From Sipunculus nudus (taxonomy: Eukaryota > Annelida > Sipuncula > Golfingiida > Sipunculidae), in NCBI GenBank assembly GCA_026874595.1, contig CM049306.1:13603019-13667018 (forward strand): a stretch of DNA of 64,000 nucleotides. Reading direction: 5' to 3'. This document shows positions 31,931-43,652 of this stretch, piece by piece (within the stretch, counting starts at the first letter, position 1; each line of letters opens with the position of its first letter). The notes beneath the pieces are model-generated. The model was not told the DNA's origin. It saw only the letters and a program-made list of their open reading frames with translations, and searched no databases. The translations under genes and the position numbers were made by a program.

Positions 31931-33035
31931 AGCTCAGCTGACTGTTTGTCATCTGAGCTATAGGGATCACTCTTTTGTCCATCGTCCGTCCGGACGTCGA
32001 GGAGTCTGTCTGTTAACAGGGCATAAGCTGTTACCACTGGACCTAGAATCTTCTCTTTACATGCAGGTAGGCCCATGAAAAGTCTCCTTGGAAACCTGAA
32101 ATTAGGTCTCTGTTACCCATTGTTCTGGGCTATGGGGCTCCGAAGTACCCCCCAGAATAATTGAAAATTTGATACAAAAGCTCAAGTATCTGAACAACTA
32201 TTGCATAAATCACCATGATTCTTAGCTAGATATTGATCATGGAATGTTTCATCAATTTCTGCAGTCTGGTGGCGCTACCTGTATGTTTTATATTTTTTAC
32301 GAATTTTTTCCTCTATATTTGAGACCTCTTAAGATGCGGTTATCTTTTTAACAGCACAAATTGTAATGACTGGACCTAGAATCTTCTCTCTTGACATGCA
32401 GGGAAGCCCATGAAAAGTCTCCTTGAAAACTTGAAATTAAGTCTCTGTTACCCATATCCTTCAAGCTATGGGGTCCAAAGTATCCCTCAGAATAATGGAA
32501 AATTTGATACAAAAGCTTTAGTATCTGAACAACTAATGCATTGATCACCATCATTCTTTGCATCCATATTGATCATGGGGTGTTTCATCATTTTCTGCAG
32601 ACTTGTGGTGCCAACTGGATTTTAAAAATTTTTTAAGAATTTTTTTTCTATACTTTTGAAACCTTTAAAGATGCAGTCATTTGTTAACAGTGCACAAATC
32701 ATAACCACTGTACCTAGAATCTTCTAACTTGACATCATGTGTGTTCCTCAAAAGTTCTTAGAAACCTCAAATTAGGTCACTGTGATCTATATTCTCTGCG
32801 TTACAGTCCATGTTTGAGCACCCCCAAAAAAATGCAAAATACACACAAATTGCCAGATTCCTCAGGAATGGCTGGATGGATTTTCATCAGATTTGATGTG
32901 CTTATGGGTCTTGATGAACTTGAGCTAATATGCATGAACTATAATGCCACCTACATTATCTTGATTGGTTGCCTGTGCAAGGACATATTGTCAACATGTC
33001 AGTCGGCTGAGCATCATGACCCATGGGTCACTTGT
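31931..33035 (+). mobile_element. Family A-related element (subfamily A2)
   Basis: It has the family A ends (the AGCTCAG...CTGAGCT hairpin at 31931 and GACCCATGGGTCACTTGTT at about 33017-33035) but a different core. The core is about three units of 320-350 bp with 'aacagggcataagc', 'cctagaatcttct', 'catgaaaagtctcctt' and 'ggtctctgttaccca'. Inverted relatives are at 40215-40740 and 51151-51838. Shared ends with an unrelated core suggest core swapping. Confidence 0.65.
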
Positions 33036-33714
33036 TTTTATTTTGCCTAACAAAGCCATTTTAAGGCAGGTCACCTGAACTGCACTTTTACCCAAGGTTC
33101 TGTGGGTCCAATTACCAGGGTTGGCACAAAACAAAGATTTGAATCAGACCAATGAGATCATGGCATCTCCTTGTGCATACAGCTCCAAATTTTAAATGTG
33201 TGACACCCACTCTCGTTGATGTGATGACACCAGTTCTGGCACAGGGCCAAGAATCAGGCCAGTGAGAGCAGGTGTCATTTGTTAAATATTTGGAGCTGGG
33301 TGCAGAATGCGATACCACACTTTCATCTGTCTTATTATAATTTTTTGTTCTGTGCTGACTCTGGTGATGAGACCCAGTCTTCTTGCTTCACAAAGCAGTG
33401 GTTACAGCCAGGGAGATCTGGGACAACTGCAGTGTAAAGCTGGTGCACTTAATTGAACATAGACAACTGTGTTTTGCAAGTGATTTCATGAGCAATTGTC
33501 TCTCAGGCAAATTTTCTTCAGAAAAATTGTTGTGTGGAAATTTATCATTATGGACAGTTATCTTTTGATGACTGCTGTCTTAAGTCCAATTGCTCTTTGA
33601 ACACACACCCTGTGCACATTTCAGTTTGTCTTTTAAATACTAATTTTTGGACAGATATTATGTGAGCAATTACAGGATTCATCGTATCATGAATTTTTTA
33701 TTTTGCGTTTGCAG

Positions 33715-34320
33715 GTGAAATCCATCCATAAGGAACCATCCTTCCTGCTGCAGTATCAGCATCCAGAGCTGGGGCAGTGTATTTACAATGAATCCGTCCA
33801 TCTCATTTTTCATGTCTATATATTTATGACTAAACCCTCATTTTATTCATGAAGACTTTCGTGTAAGCTTCATCATTTGTTAACCTGTAACAAAGTTATC
33901 TGTGATTTACATTTACTGTGTGGCAGCATGTCATTTCCTTGTTATTGGTTTTTATACCTCCATGTAATGTGGCCTTAATTAGTTTTAATAACTCATAAAG
34001 TTTAAATTGAATTTGTAAATTTAATTTTTATTTTGAAACAGGACCATGTTTTATTCAAATCTACCTACATTGAGAACAGAGGCATTATTTCTGGAACAAA
34101 TGCGACTGTACTCGATATTCAATAAGTACAACTTGATGAATCATTTATTTATGGAACACATTACTGGAATAATTTAGTAGTCTTTAGTGTTTAGTATTTA
34201 TGACCAACATTACCATAAAACTTAGTTATGTCAGTCTCATGCTGATATTGTTAAATTGTTGAAACTGAGTTGGCTTTGGCCATGATAGCTGTTGAATAAA
34301 AAGTGTGTAAATTCTGTAAA
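33715..34320 (+). other. MAP9-like gene, probable last exon (3' UTR)
   Basis: A strong acceptor ('ttttgcgtttgcag' ending at 33714) opens an exon that reaches a poly(A) signal at 34295. In phase 0 it is open for 45 codons (VKSIHKEPSFLLQYQHPELG and on) to TGA at 33850-33852. That matches the alternative phase of the exon at 25557-25655, but not the phase delivered by exon I. The default reading is 3' UTR. Confidence 0.5.
34295..34300 (+). terminator. Poly(A) signal AATAAA
   Basis: AATAAA followed within 20-40 bp by T/GT-rich sequence ('gtgtgtaaattctgt', 'tgtggtatgactttttgt'). It is the best-placed end for the + strand gene. From here to 35167 the sequence is intergenic with nothing recognisable. 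Confidence 0.5.
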
Positions 34321-36409
34321 TATGTGGTATGACTTTTTGTCAAACTGACCTGTCAAGGCAAAGGGCTCTCCTTATTTATGACTAAACATTATTGTACAGA
34401 GTAGCACTACTGTATGCATTACTTATATCATTGTTTTCCAACAAACCCACAATTTGACCAAAATTGATGAAATGTCTCATCTTTCTATTTATCATTTATT
34501 TTAGTTTGTACATGTAAGGGTTTATTGTGATATGACAGTCATATCATTTTAGTCTTCATACATGTGTAGTTTACTTAAAACATCTGGTAATATTTGTATA
34601 CATTCTGTAAGGATTTAATTGTGCTTATTTTACATAATCACATGTTTACATGTACAGTAATATGTATTTTAAATATGGAAAGTATAAAGATAACAACAGT
34701 TATGTCTCTTCTCTTTTGTTACTCGAGGGTTGTTGATGTAAACCTTGAAGAGATATACCTGGAGTCTCTGAATACTATCTACCTCTGCTAATAAAGGGTT
34801 ATAAATGTGATGAGATGTATGTGTGTATGTTTGAGCAATATCTCTGGAAAATCTCAATGAATTTCTATGAAAATTTGTGGGAAGGTGTGCCATGGACAAA
34901 AGAGGAAAATCCATCATGGATGGATCTGTGAAGTCAAAATGTGGATCTTGATCCAAATCCAGCCATATTTGCCTATCTTGTCTGCTGTAATGTTTTTATA
35001 GGATGTCTCCAAAAATACATGGATCTTGGGCCTACTTTTCCCACAAAATATAATTTAAATCAGTTCAGAAATTTTGAGATTTGTGGACCAGCAAGGGACC
35101 TTCATTGGCTGGTGAGGAAATTATATATTATAAGATGGTTGCAATGTAAGGTCCTTGTGTCATAACTGTATCTGCCAAAACAGTGTTTTGTGGATACTGT
35201 TTGCACATGGGTTCCAATGCCGCGTTAGTTTCCAGAGATCCCTTCTGAGACCTTGGACCATTCTTTCCAAAACCCAGCATAATTATTGGGTCCCATGAGT
35301 ACTGGTGACTAACAAAGACTAGTGGTGCAACCTGCAATCCTTTTTGTGCAGTATGAATCTGGGTGTCTTAGTGAAAACAGCCCAAATTTAGAAGTGGTTC
35401 AATGGATTGGGCTGAAATTGTGCATGTGCATAGATCTTGGATTCCTCCATCTTGTACTCCAGACAGGTGTTGCCACCTACAATCATTTTTGCTTGGTGTC
35501 TATCCATGCTTTTGCCATCTGTTCGTCTTCGTGATTGGTTCAAAATATTGGGCTGAAATTGTGCATGTCCACAGATCTTGGAAATCTCCATCTCTTACTC
35601 GACTGGTGGCACCATTTGTAATTGTATTTGCGTGGCAACCATCCATTCATTTGCTTTGGGAGAAAATTGCTCATGTCTCGGGAATGGTTCAATGTATTGG
35701 TCTAAAATTTGGCTTGTCCATCCATCTTGGAGAGTTTTCGCATAGACCAGACAGGTGGTGCCACCTTCTTTCCTGTTTTCTTAGAGTTCATTTATGCCCT
35801 TTTCTCAGAAGTGGTTTGCTATAATGGCCTGAAATTGTGCATGTCAATAGATCTTAGATACTGCCATCTTTTACTCCAAACTGGTGGCGCCATCTGTAAT
35901 TGTTTTCGTATGGCGTCCATCTGTCCGTTTGCTTTGGGTGAAAATCACTCCTATCTCAAGTGTGGAGGGATGTAACCTGAATAACTGCATGTTCATCCTT
36001 CTTGGGTAGATTTCTCATTTATGAGACAAGTGGCATCACCTGCAATCATGTATTCTACAATACATTCGTGCATTTATCTGAGGACTGGTTTAATGTATCA
36101 GTCTGAAATTCCACAGATTTTGGATACCTCCATCTTGAACACAAGCCTGGTGGTACCACCTACAAATCTTTTTTTCATAGCATAGAGCCATCATAGACAA
36201 GCAGGTGGTGCCACATACCCTTTTGTTTTCATAGAATATATTGTCTTTTTTTTCAGGAATGGTTTGATGTATTCACCTGAAAATTTGCATGTCCTTAGAT
36301 CTTAGAATGGTTTATGTTCTAAACAAGATTGCTTGGGCCACCTACATCAATTTCATCTCCATTCCATCTGTAGACCTTTATCCATGCCTCTGTGATTTGG
36401 CAGTTACCT

Positions 36410-36740
36410 GTATTCACCGGCTTCTGTGGCTCAGGTTTAGAACACAGGACTTGATGAGGTTGCGAGTTCAAATCTCAGCCCAGGCGGTCAGCCCCCACCC
36501 AAGGTGAGTGCTCTGCAGGCTTAATGGGAAGGCTGTGCCCCACAGCTGTGTATAATTCACAAACGAGTGCATCTTTGAGGGGTTCTTTGGTGTTTTATGA
36601 CACAACAATGGGGATGATTGCACACCCAAAACCTGCAGGTGTGGTAGATACAAGGCCTGGGTGACACCAGGATACAAAAATAATATGATAGGAAGTGAGT
36701 GCTGTTTTAATATGACCTCATGCATATGCAACAACCTCAT
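36410..36740 (+). mobile_element. tRNA-derived SINE candidate
   Basis: The head reads 'ggcttctgtggctcagg' (A-box-like) and, 36 bp on, 'gcgagttcaaatctc' (B-box-like), together forming a tRNA-sized unit of about 70 bp (36419-36487). A non-tRNA body follows up to the LTR start. Pol III promoter function is inferred from the boxes only. No target duplication was found. Confidence 0.5.
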
Positions 36741-36752
36741 GCAATGTGTATC

Positions 36753-36912
36753 TGTTACGAGTCACTGACACAGTACTGTATGGGCAGTCTGTGCTACACC
36801 ATCCGACTGGACAGTCCTGTTTACAAGTGCTTATATGTATCCTGTGTCAGATATGAAAAATACAGACATGTACACCATCTGAATTATTTATTCATTGGAA
36901 CATAACATAACA
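36753..36912 (+). mobile_element. Short LTR of a Ty3/gypsy-type retrotransposon
   Basis: A 160-bp segment starts TGTTACGAGTC and ends AACATAACA. It is followed at once by TGGTGTCAGAAGTGGG (36913-36928), a primer-binding site of the tRNA-Leu type seen in the Mag/Steamer-like group of mollusc elements. No gag follows; the neighbouring sequence is a pol fragment on the opposite strand. The group assignment comes from the compact LTR and the primer site. Confidence 0.65.
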
Positions 36913-36928
36913 TGGTGTCAGAAGTGGG
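36913..36928 (+). promoter_or_regulatory. Retrotransposon primer-binding site
   Basis: TGGTGTCAGAAGTGGG begins with the TGG complementary to a tRNA CCA end and directly abuts the LTR 3' end, the expected place for minus-strand priming. Confidence 0.6.
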
Positions 36929-36933
36929 ATGAA

Positions 36934-38060
36934 TCAACTGAGATAATTTGCCATTCCAAGAAGTGATTGTACCTCACTGATGTTTTGGGTTGGTTTCATT
37001 CTTTTGATAGAGTCAACTTTCATAGGATCTGCCTCTACACCTTTGTCAGATATGTAGTGCCAAAAGAATTTTATCTTGTTCTGCTTTACTATACATTTCT
37101 CTTGGTTAAATCTGAGTCCGACCTGTTGTGTACATTGTAACATATTTAGGAGGTTTCTGTCATGGTATTCTTCTGTCTTTTCAAACACAGCTATGTTGTC
37201 AGCAATTCCAATAATGCCAGGCAGATTGTCAAATGTCTGATCGATTGTCTTTTGGAAAATGTCCTGAGCTTAAACTAGGCCAAAGGGAAGTCTTTTGAAG
37301 CAGTACCGTCCGTATGAAGTATTGAATGTCTTCAGCAATATAGAGTCTTCATCGAGTTTAATGTTCCAGTATCCAGATCTAGCATCTAGTATGCTGAATA
37401 TCTTTGCACCTGCGAGTTTTGGCAGCACACCGTCAAGGGTCCGGGTGTAGTGGTGTTCTCGTTTGACCCACTTGCTTAGATCACGGAGATCTTAGCATAT
37501 CCTGAGATCGCCATTCGGCTTTGTAACATATACTAAGCTGTTGACCCAGTCAGTTGGGCCAGCAACCATTTCAATTATGTCCAAGTCTGTCATTCTTTTT
37601 AGTTCTTTCCTTAGAGGCTCTTTCAGTGCCTAAGGAACACGTCTGGGTGGTTGGATTACAGGTTCAGCGTCTGGTCTTAGCTTCATGTTGTATTTGCCTG
37701 GGAACAATCCAACCCCTTTAAAACATTCAGGAAATTTGTCCATCAAGTCTTTTTTTGGGATCACCACTAATGCTGCCAAGGTTGTTGTTTGAGTTGTCTG
37801 GGCTGTCATTGTGTACCACACATATTTGGCCTTGTTCTAGCATGTTCTACAGTCTTGTTCGTCTTCACAGTTCAGCTGGATTAGTCCGAGGTCTACGCAT
37901 GATCTTAGGCCTAAGATTGCTGGACCTTCAGCCTCAGTTACATGAAAATCAATGGCGAGTGTCTTGTCTTGGTGTGAGCATTGAGAGCTTCAACTTTCAT
38001 TTCCTCTGGGATTATCACCTGATCTCCTTTCACTAAAATCCCATCCTATACACTTATTTC
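36934..38060 (-). pseudogene. Ty3/gypsy-type pol fragment (protease end to reverse transcriptase), broken
   Basis: Read on the minus strand from 38060 down: a protease C-terminus trace, then KKDLMDKFPECFKGVG and MKLRPDAEPVIQPPRRVP (linker before RT), then after a stop near 37630 VYVTKPNGDLRI, an LDARSGYW motif, FKRLPFGL, IGIADNIAVF (degenerate catalytic box) and finally VQSLLGMANYLS at about 36935. At least three in-frame stops (near 37630, 37492, 37271) make it non-functional. RNase H, integrase and gag are missing. It lies head-on against the + strand LTR at 36753. Confidence 0.8.
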
Positions 38061-38328
38061 ATCTCTGAAATTCCAGTATTTTTTATGTTTGTGGGCAGTC
38101 CCTACTGTGAAATGGGCCACCCATTCATGACTGTTTTCATGAGTGTGCTCATGGTTTCATTGCATTGATTACAGCAGTTGTTGTGTTTAAAACCAAAATG
38201 GAACTCTGCAGATGTACATTCTTAGATTAAGAATTAGATAAGAGAGCATAAAAAATGAAGGTGGTTACCTTCACCAAAAAAATCTAAAGAAAAATACCTG
38301 TATTCACTTGTCGACTGCCCATTTTCTA

Positions 38329-38880
38329 GTTCATTAAGATGAAGTTCACTGGATTTGAATTTCTGGAGACTTGGTAGCTGTGGTTTTAGTTTGTTGACCC
38401 GGGGCCATGTGGGGTATTTGTAAATTGTGTTTGGTTTATTTTAATGCAATAATTGTTAAAGTAAGGTTGTGATTTTAAGATTTTTCTCTGAACTTGCAAC
38501 TATTGCAGACACAGCCTTCTAGTACAGTCTGGAACCCACACATACCATCACCAGGATCCTGATCATACTTTGTACAATATAAGTGTAGGAAATACAAGGA
38601 TGTAAGCCCAAAGAGGTGTCACAGTTCAAGAAACTTGATGGTTGCATTACAGGTCAGCTCTGACTGCCAGAACAATGGTGGCCCCTCATATCAGAAAATG
38701 ACTCCCCAAATTGCCCTTTCTCATTGGTTAAACAAAATCATGGTGTTCCACATCACTTCCAAAATTTAATGTTCATCACACTCTGCATGAAATTGTTTAC
38801 ATACAAACCAAATAACTAATCAAGGAAAAAAAACAAGGCCTATAGGCCTAATTCTAACCTGTGCAATGGGATATACATCA
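38329..38880. other. Intergenic stretch with nothing recognisable
   Basis: AT-rich unique-looking DNA with no open frame, hairpin end or known repeat phrase. Confidence 0.5.
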
Positions 38881-38884
38881 GGTA

Positions 38885-40090
38885 TAATGCTTCCATGCTG
38901 GACCATTACTTTTCAAGTACACGTGTGACATGTATATGTGCAATGCAAGTACTAAACCTTTTGAACCCAAGTATAAGCACCAATTACACAAACATCACTC
39001 CTGAAATACTGGCATGGATGTATACAACAGAAAATGATTGTAGGTGGCGCTACCAGTCTTGTGTACAAGAAAGCCATAGCAGATGCAAAATTTCAGGCAG
39101 ATACTTCAAACCACTCTTGGGCTATGTGCCCAGATGCATAAAAACCAAAAACAATTGTAGGTGGCACCACAAGCCTTGTAAAAAACAAGTCAGAACTTGG
39201 TGATGCTGACTTCTGTCGTTTCTGAGATTGTTATGTTAATATGTTTACTTGGCCAAATGACTAAGTTCAAATTCCTGTAACTTTGCCAAAATTCATCTAA
39301 CTAAACCATACTAACAAACTGGAGAGACCTCTTTTGTGGGATCATTTTTGTAAATTATTGAACAATTTGGCCAAATAATTTCCCGAGAAGAAGATTTTCA
39401 AAGGTTTTCATGCTTTTTTCTTGTAAAATGTAAGTTAATGCAGGTGGCACCACAAAAAGCTCAATCCCACATTTGATATGTGACTTGATTTTGTGTATAA
39501 TTTGGGGATGCTTGCTCCTGCTATTCCAGAGAAATTATGGGTTAATGTACAGATGACCAATGACCCCTGTACAAAAAAGGTTGATGCAGTTGGGCCACCA
39601 TTACCTCAATTTCAGATACAACTCATGTGACCAACAGTTGCATAAAGTTTGGTGTTGATAGATCCAGCCGTTTCTGATATTGTAATTTTAGCATCCTTGT
39701 TCGGCCAAATGACTCAAATGACTCAGCTTCCTGTCACTTGGCCAAAAACCATCAAACTGGAACCATTCAAACAAACTTGAGAGAGATTCCTGGGATTATT
39801 TCTGAAAAATATTTGACAATTTGACTGAACAGTTTTGGAGAAGAAGATTTAAATTTTTTTTAACTTTTTCCCTATAAAATCTCAGTCAATGCAGATGGCA
39901 AAAAAATAAACAAAATCCGAAAAGAGTTGTTTAGATGACTGATTTTTTGCATAGAATTTGGGAATGCTCGCTCCTGCCGTTTTTAAGATAGTATGGGTTA
40001 ATGTCCGGACACAAGATGACATGCGGGATGATGCCACACAATCGCATAAGCTCACTGAAAAATATCAAGATGAATATAGAAATATGGTAA
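38885..40090 (-). repeat. Tandem-core repeat, family G (inverted), with E-like units at its left
   Basis: Units of about 250-340 bp contain 'ttggccaaatgactaagttc', 'gggatcatttttg', 'gagaagaagattt' and 'caggtggcaccac'. The same family runs on the other strand at about 45047-46120. The leftmost 300 bp have GTAGGTGGCGCTACC-type palindromes like family E. It ends near 'cacacaatcgcataagctc'. Non-coding. Confidence 0.6.
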
Positions 40091-40214
40091 CTCTTCTAAC
40101 TAAAGGTGTTGCACATATTTCACTTTATAAAATTTTCATGGCCAAGATCTCAAATGGGATTTCTACTTGCAAATTTATCTGATTCAGTTAACCTTTTCAG
40201 TGGCTGGTCCCCCT

Positions 40215-40800
40215 AACAAGTGACCCAGGGGTCATGATGCTCAGCCAACTGACATGTTGACAATATGTCCTTGCACAGGCAACCAATCAAAATAATGTAG
40301 GTGGCATTATAGTTCATGCATATTAGCTTAAGTTCATCTAGACCCATAAAAACAACAGATTTGATGACAATCCAACCAGCCTTTCATGAGGAATCTTGCA
40401 ATTTTTGTGTAATTTGCATTATTTCTGGGGTGCTCAAACATACCCCAAAACTGAGAATATAGGTCACTGTGACCCAATTTCAGGTTTCTGGGGAGAACTT
40501 CTGAGGAACTCTCAGGATGTCAAGTTAGAAGATTCTGGGCCCCATGGTTATGATTTGTGCCCTACTTATAAGCCACATAGCTCAGAAAATATGGGTAACA
40601 GAGACCTCAATTCATATTTCCAAGGAGACTTTTCACAGATCTTCCTGGATGTCAAGTTTGAAGGTTCTAGGACCAATGGTTACAGTTTGAGCCCTGTTAA
40701 GGGACGACAGCATCTTTGAAGGTCTCATATATAGCGAAAAAAAATGTGTTAACATTTAAAAACAAGGGACCCATGGGTCACGGCGCTCAGCTGTTATATA
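40215..40800 (-). repeat. Inverted family A2 fragment followed by an inverted family A right end
   Basis: Starts AACAAGTGACCC (the inverse of the family A right end) and has the A2 core phrases on the minus strand to about 40740. A second inverted terminus (AACAAGGGACCCATGGGTC, about 40762-40780) follows at once. No left hairpin is present for either. Confidence 0.6.
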
Positions 40801-40855
40801 TGATAAAAAATATGATTTGGGAATGAGGCACATGCTGGTTTTGTGTGGTAATAAA

Positions 40856-41439
40856 TAGTGGTGAGAGTCGGTTCCCTTTTCAAAATCGATCATCGGTTTG
40901 AGCAAACCGATCGATGATCGATTAATAATCGGTTCAGGCAAATATAAAGAAACCTGCAGTTTTCTGTGAACTGTACTTTCTTCACTAAGCCCGTATGTCT
41001 GAGTAATTATACCTTAAGAAAGAAGTTTTTGCCTTTTTTATATTTTCCTATTATTAGTAAAATATGCTTTTAAAAGTTTCATTTTAATCATTCATAATAA
41101 TCAAGAATTAAGCCACAATCCAGGACATCTACTTGCTGCATAGACCCGGAGAATTTATGAAGCATTTTAACGCCTTACTGCCCATATTGTGCAATGTACA
41201 TCTTGTTAAAAAAAACTCCCCGCTAATTCTGAAGCTCCCTGCCAGTTCACAGAGGTTTATTACGTCCTCTGTTCTCACATCTACCGTGGTAAAATCAGTT
41301 ACATTCAGAAATTATTTGGGAACAAAGACTCATTATCATGATTATGATGTAATCGATAGTTGCCTATGTTAATCGAGCGCTTGAACGTGGCAGCAAACCG
41401 ACTGACTTTCGATAAAACTCGATGATCGGCCCAACACTA
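40856..41439. mobile_element. hAT-type MITE with 8-bp target duplication
   Basis: The 584-bp element starts TAGTGGTGAG and ends CCAACACTA, whose inverse is TAGTGTTGGG. It is flanked by perfect 8-bp copies of GTAATAAA at 40848-40855 and 41440-41447. An 8-bp duplication and TAGTG-type ends are hAT hallmarks. Subterminal parts hold repeated ATCGAT/GATCGAT/AATCGG phrases that can pair between the two ends. No transposase is encoded. Confidence 0.82.
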
Positions 41440-41543
41440 GTAATAAATATAAGCTTTATTATGAGTCGTTGGTGTTTAGCTTATGTATGATTTTGATGGT
41501 ATCTTTGGAGACAGGGAAGAGGATTGATTTCATTTATTTTATT

Positions 41544-43652
41544 ATGCCCCCGCCACAAAGTGGCCGGGGCATATAGTTTTACCCATGTCCGTCCTTCCGT
41601 CATTCCGAAATCAAACAGTTGGACTTTTTTCACAATGCCTGCAGATATTGGCCTGGTGTTTGGTGTGTGGACAGATAATGACCAGTTACAGATCGAGTTC
41701 GCGTTTCGTCCCGGTTGACCTACTTTTGACTGTTTTACGGCTCCTAAACTTAGAAAATTTCATGAAAAATTGAATTTTCATGACAAATACACATGTTCGG
41801 ACTTTTTTTTTGCAATGCCTGCAGATTTTGGCCTGATTTTTGGTGTGTGGGCAGAAAATGACCAGTTACATATCGATTTCGCGTTTCGTCACGGTTGACC
41901 TACTTTAGACTGTTTTACGGCTCCTAAACTGCAATGCCTGCAGATTTTGGCCTGATTTTTCGGTGTGTGGGCAGATAATGACCAGTTACATATTGATTTC
42001 GCATTTCATCCCAGTTGACATACTATTGATCGTTTTAAGGCTCCTAAACTTAGAAAATTTCATGAAAATTAGAAATTTTCATGACAAATACACATGTACG
42101 GACTTTTTTTCGCAATGCCTGCAGATATTGGCCTGATTTTTGGTGTGTGGACAGATAATGACCAGTTACAGATCGAGTTCGCGTTTCGTCACGGTTGACC
42201 TACTTATGATTGTTTTACGGCTCCTAAACATAGAAAATTGTAGGAAAATATAAATTTTCATGACAAATGTACATGTACAGCCGTTTTTAGCCGTCAGCCT
42301 ATAGGCTGATGGGCTATTGTCGTCACCCAAGCTGTCCGTCTGTCCGTCCGTCTTGCTGTCCGTCTGTCTGTCTGTCCGTCTGACGTCCGTCTGTCCGCCT
42401 CTGTTAACTTTTACCTTGTGAGCAGGATTTCTCTAAAAGGATTCATGGTTGGAATTTTATTTCATCAGTGAAGATGTATATCGATAAAATCTCAGTCAAG
42501 TTCGAAGATGGATGACCTTGACCCATTTTTCTACATTTTAGAGCTGATTATATAAAAATACTCAGAAGCTTATATCTCGGGAACCATTGTGTGGATTTTC
42601 ACAAAACTTACTATGAGCATTGGGATTTATGGTCTGTATGTGCTGCACAATTTTGGTGGCGCCACCTGCAATTTCTGATTTTTTAATCAATTTTTATCGG
42701 ATTTTTCAATTTTGGCCTTGTGAGGGGGATATCTCTAAAAGGATTCACCGTTGGAATTTTATTTCATCAGTGAAGATGTATATCAACAAAATCTTGGTCA
42801 AGTGCAAAGATGGGTGACCTTGACCTATTTTTCTTTGTTTTAGAGCTGATTATACAAAAACACTCAGAAGCTTATATCTAAGGAACCATTGTGTGGATTT
42901 TCACAAAACTTACTATGATCATTTTAAATGATGGTCTGTGCGTGCTGCACAATTTTGGTGGCAGCACCTACAATTTCTGATTTTTTAATGAATCTTTATC
43001 AGACTTTTCAATTTTTGCCTTTTGTGCAGGATATCTCCAAAGGTATTCAACACAGGAACTTAATTTCTTAATGCATGATATTTACAAAATTTTGGTCAAG
43101 TTCAAAGATGGGTGATTTTGACCTACTTTTCAAGGTCACAGAGCTTAGTATAGAAAAAAACTTAGGAGCTTATTTCTCAGGAAGCATTTGGTGGATTGTG
43201 TTGAAACATGGTACATACCTCTCCAATTTAAATTTATAAATGATTATCAGCTTTTGCTAATATTCTAGTTTTGCAATGCAATGCTTACAGATACTAGCCT
43301 AATGTTTGGTCTGTTGGCGCATAATGACCACTTACAGATCAAGTTCGCGTTTCGTCCCAGTTGACTTATTTTTGACTATATGACAGATCCTGAACATAGA
43401 AAATTTCATGAAAGACAGAAATTTTTATGAAAATGCACGTATGGACTTTTTTTCACAATGCCTGCAGATACTGGCCTGATTTTTGGTGTGTTGCTTGATA
43501 ATGACCCGTTATAGATCAAGTTTGCATTTTGCCCTTGTTGACCTACTTTTGACCATATGACACCTCCTGAACTTGAAAAATTTTTACAAAATTTAACAAA
43601 TGTTTCTAATTTGCCCCAGGCGGGGGCATTCGTGTCATTCCGACACATCTAG
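41544..43652 (+). mobile_element. Family B element, copy 2, split by a family C element
   Basis: The left hairpin (TGCCCC...GGGGCA) starts at 41545 and about five core units follow. A family C element occupies 42289-43268, after which family B resumes ('gcaatgcttacagatac'). The right end has GCCCCAGGCGGGGGC, a GTGTC/GACAC hairpin and CTAG at 43649-43652. From 43653 to 44147 the sequence is AT-rich with nothing recognisable. Confidence 0.75.
42289..43268 (+). mobile_element. Family C element, copy 2 (nested in family B)
   Basis: The left end has the perfect 16-bp palindrome TCAGCCTATAGGCTGA, then a (CCGTCTGT)n tract. The core has about three units with 'ccttgtgagcaggatttctc' and 'ttggtggcgccacctgc'. 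The right end has CAGC-TTTT-GCT and CTAG (43265-43268). It sits in a T-run of the family B unit: 'ttttt' lies on the left and 'tttt' plus the expected continuation on the right. Confidence 0.75.

Larger units (their letters stand above)
35168..38328 (+). mobile_element. Family E element, copy 2, carrying later insertions
   Basis: The left end at 35168 has GTATC...GATAC arms and an AAAAC/GTTTT inner pair. At least five units follow, with GGTGGTGCCACC-type palindromes (near 35467, 35603, 35754, 35882, 36150). A right end like copy 1 ('cttgtcgactgcccattttctag') stops at CTAG 38325-38328. Between about 36410 and 38200 lie a SINE, an LTR and a pol fragment. Treating the two outer parts as one element is an inference. 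Confidence 0.5.

Noticed and set aside
34669-34956. 95-codon minus-strand frame near the end of the + gene
   Set aside because: No splice context, no similarity, and composition like the surrounding AT-rich DNA.
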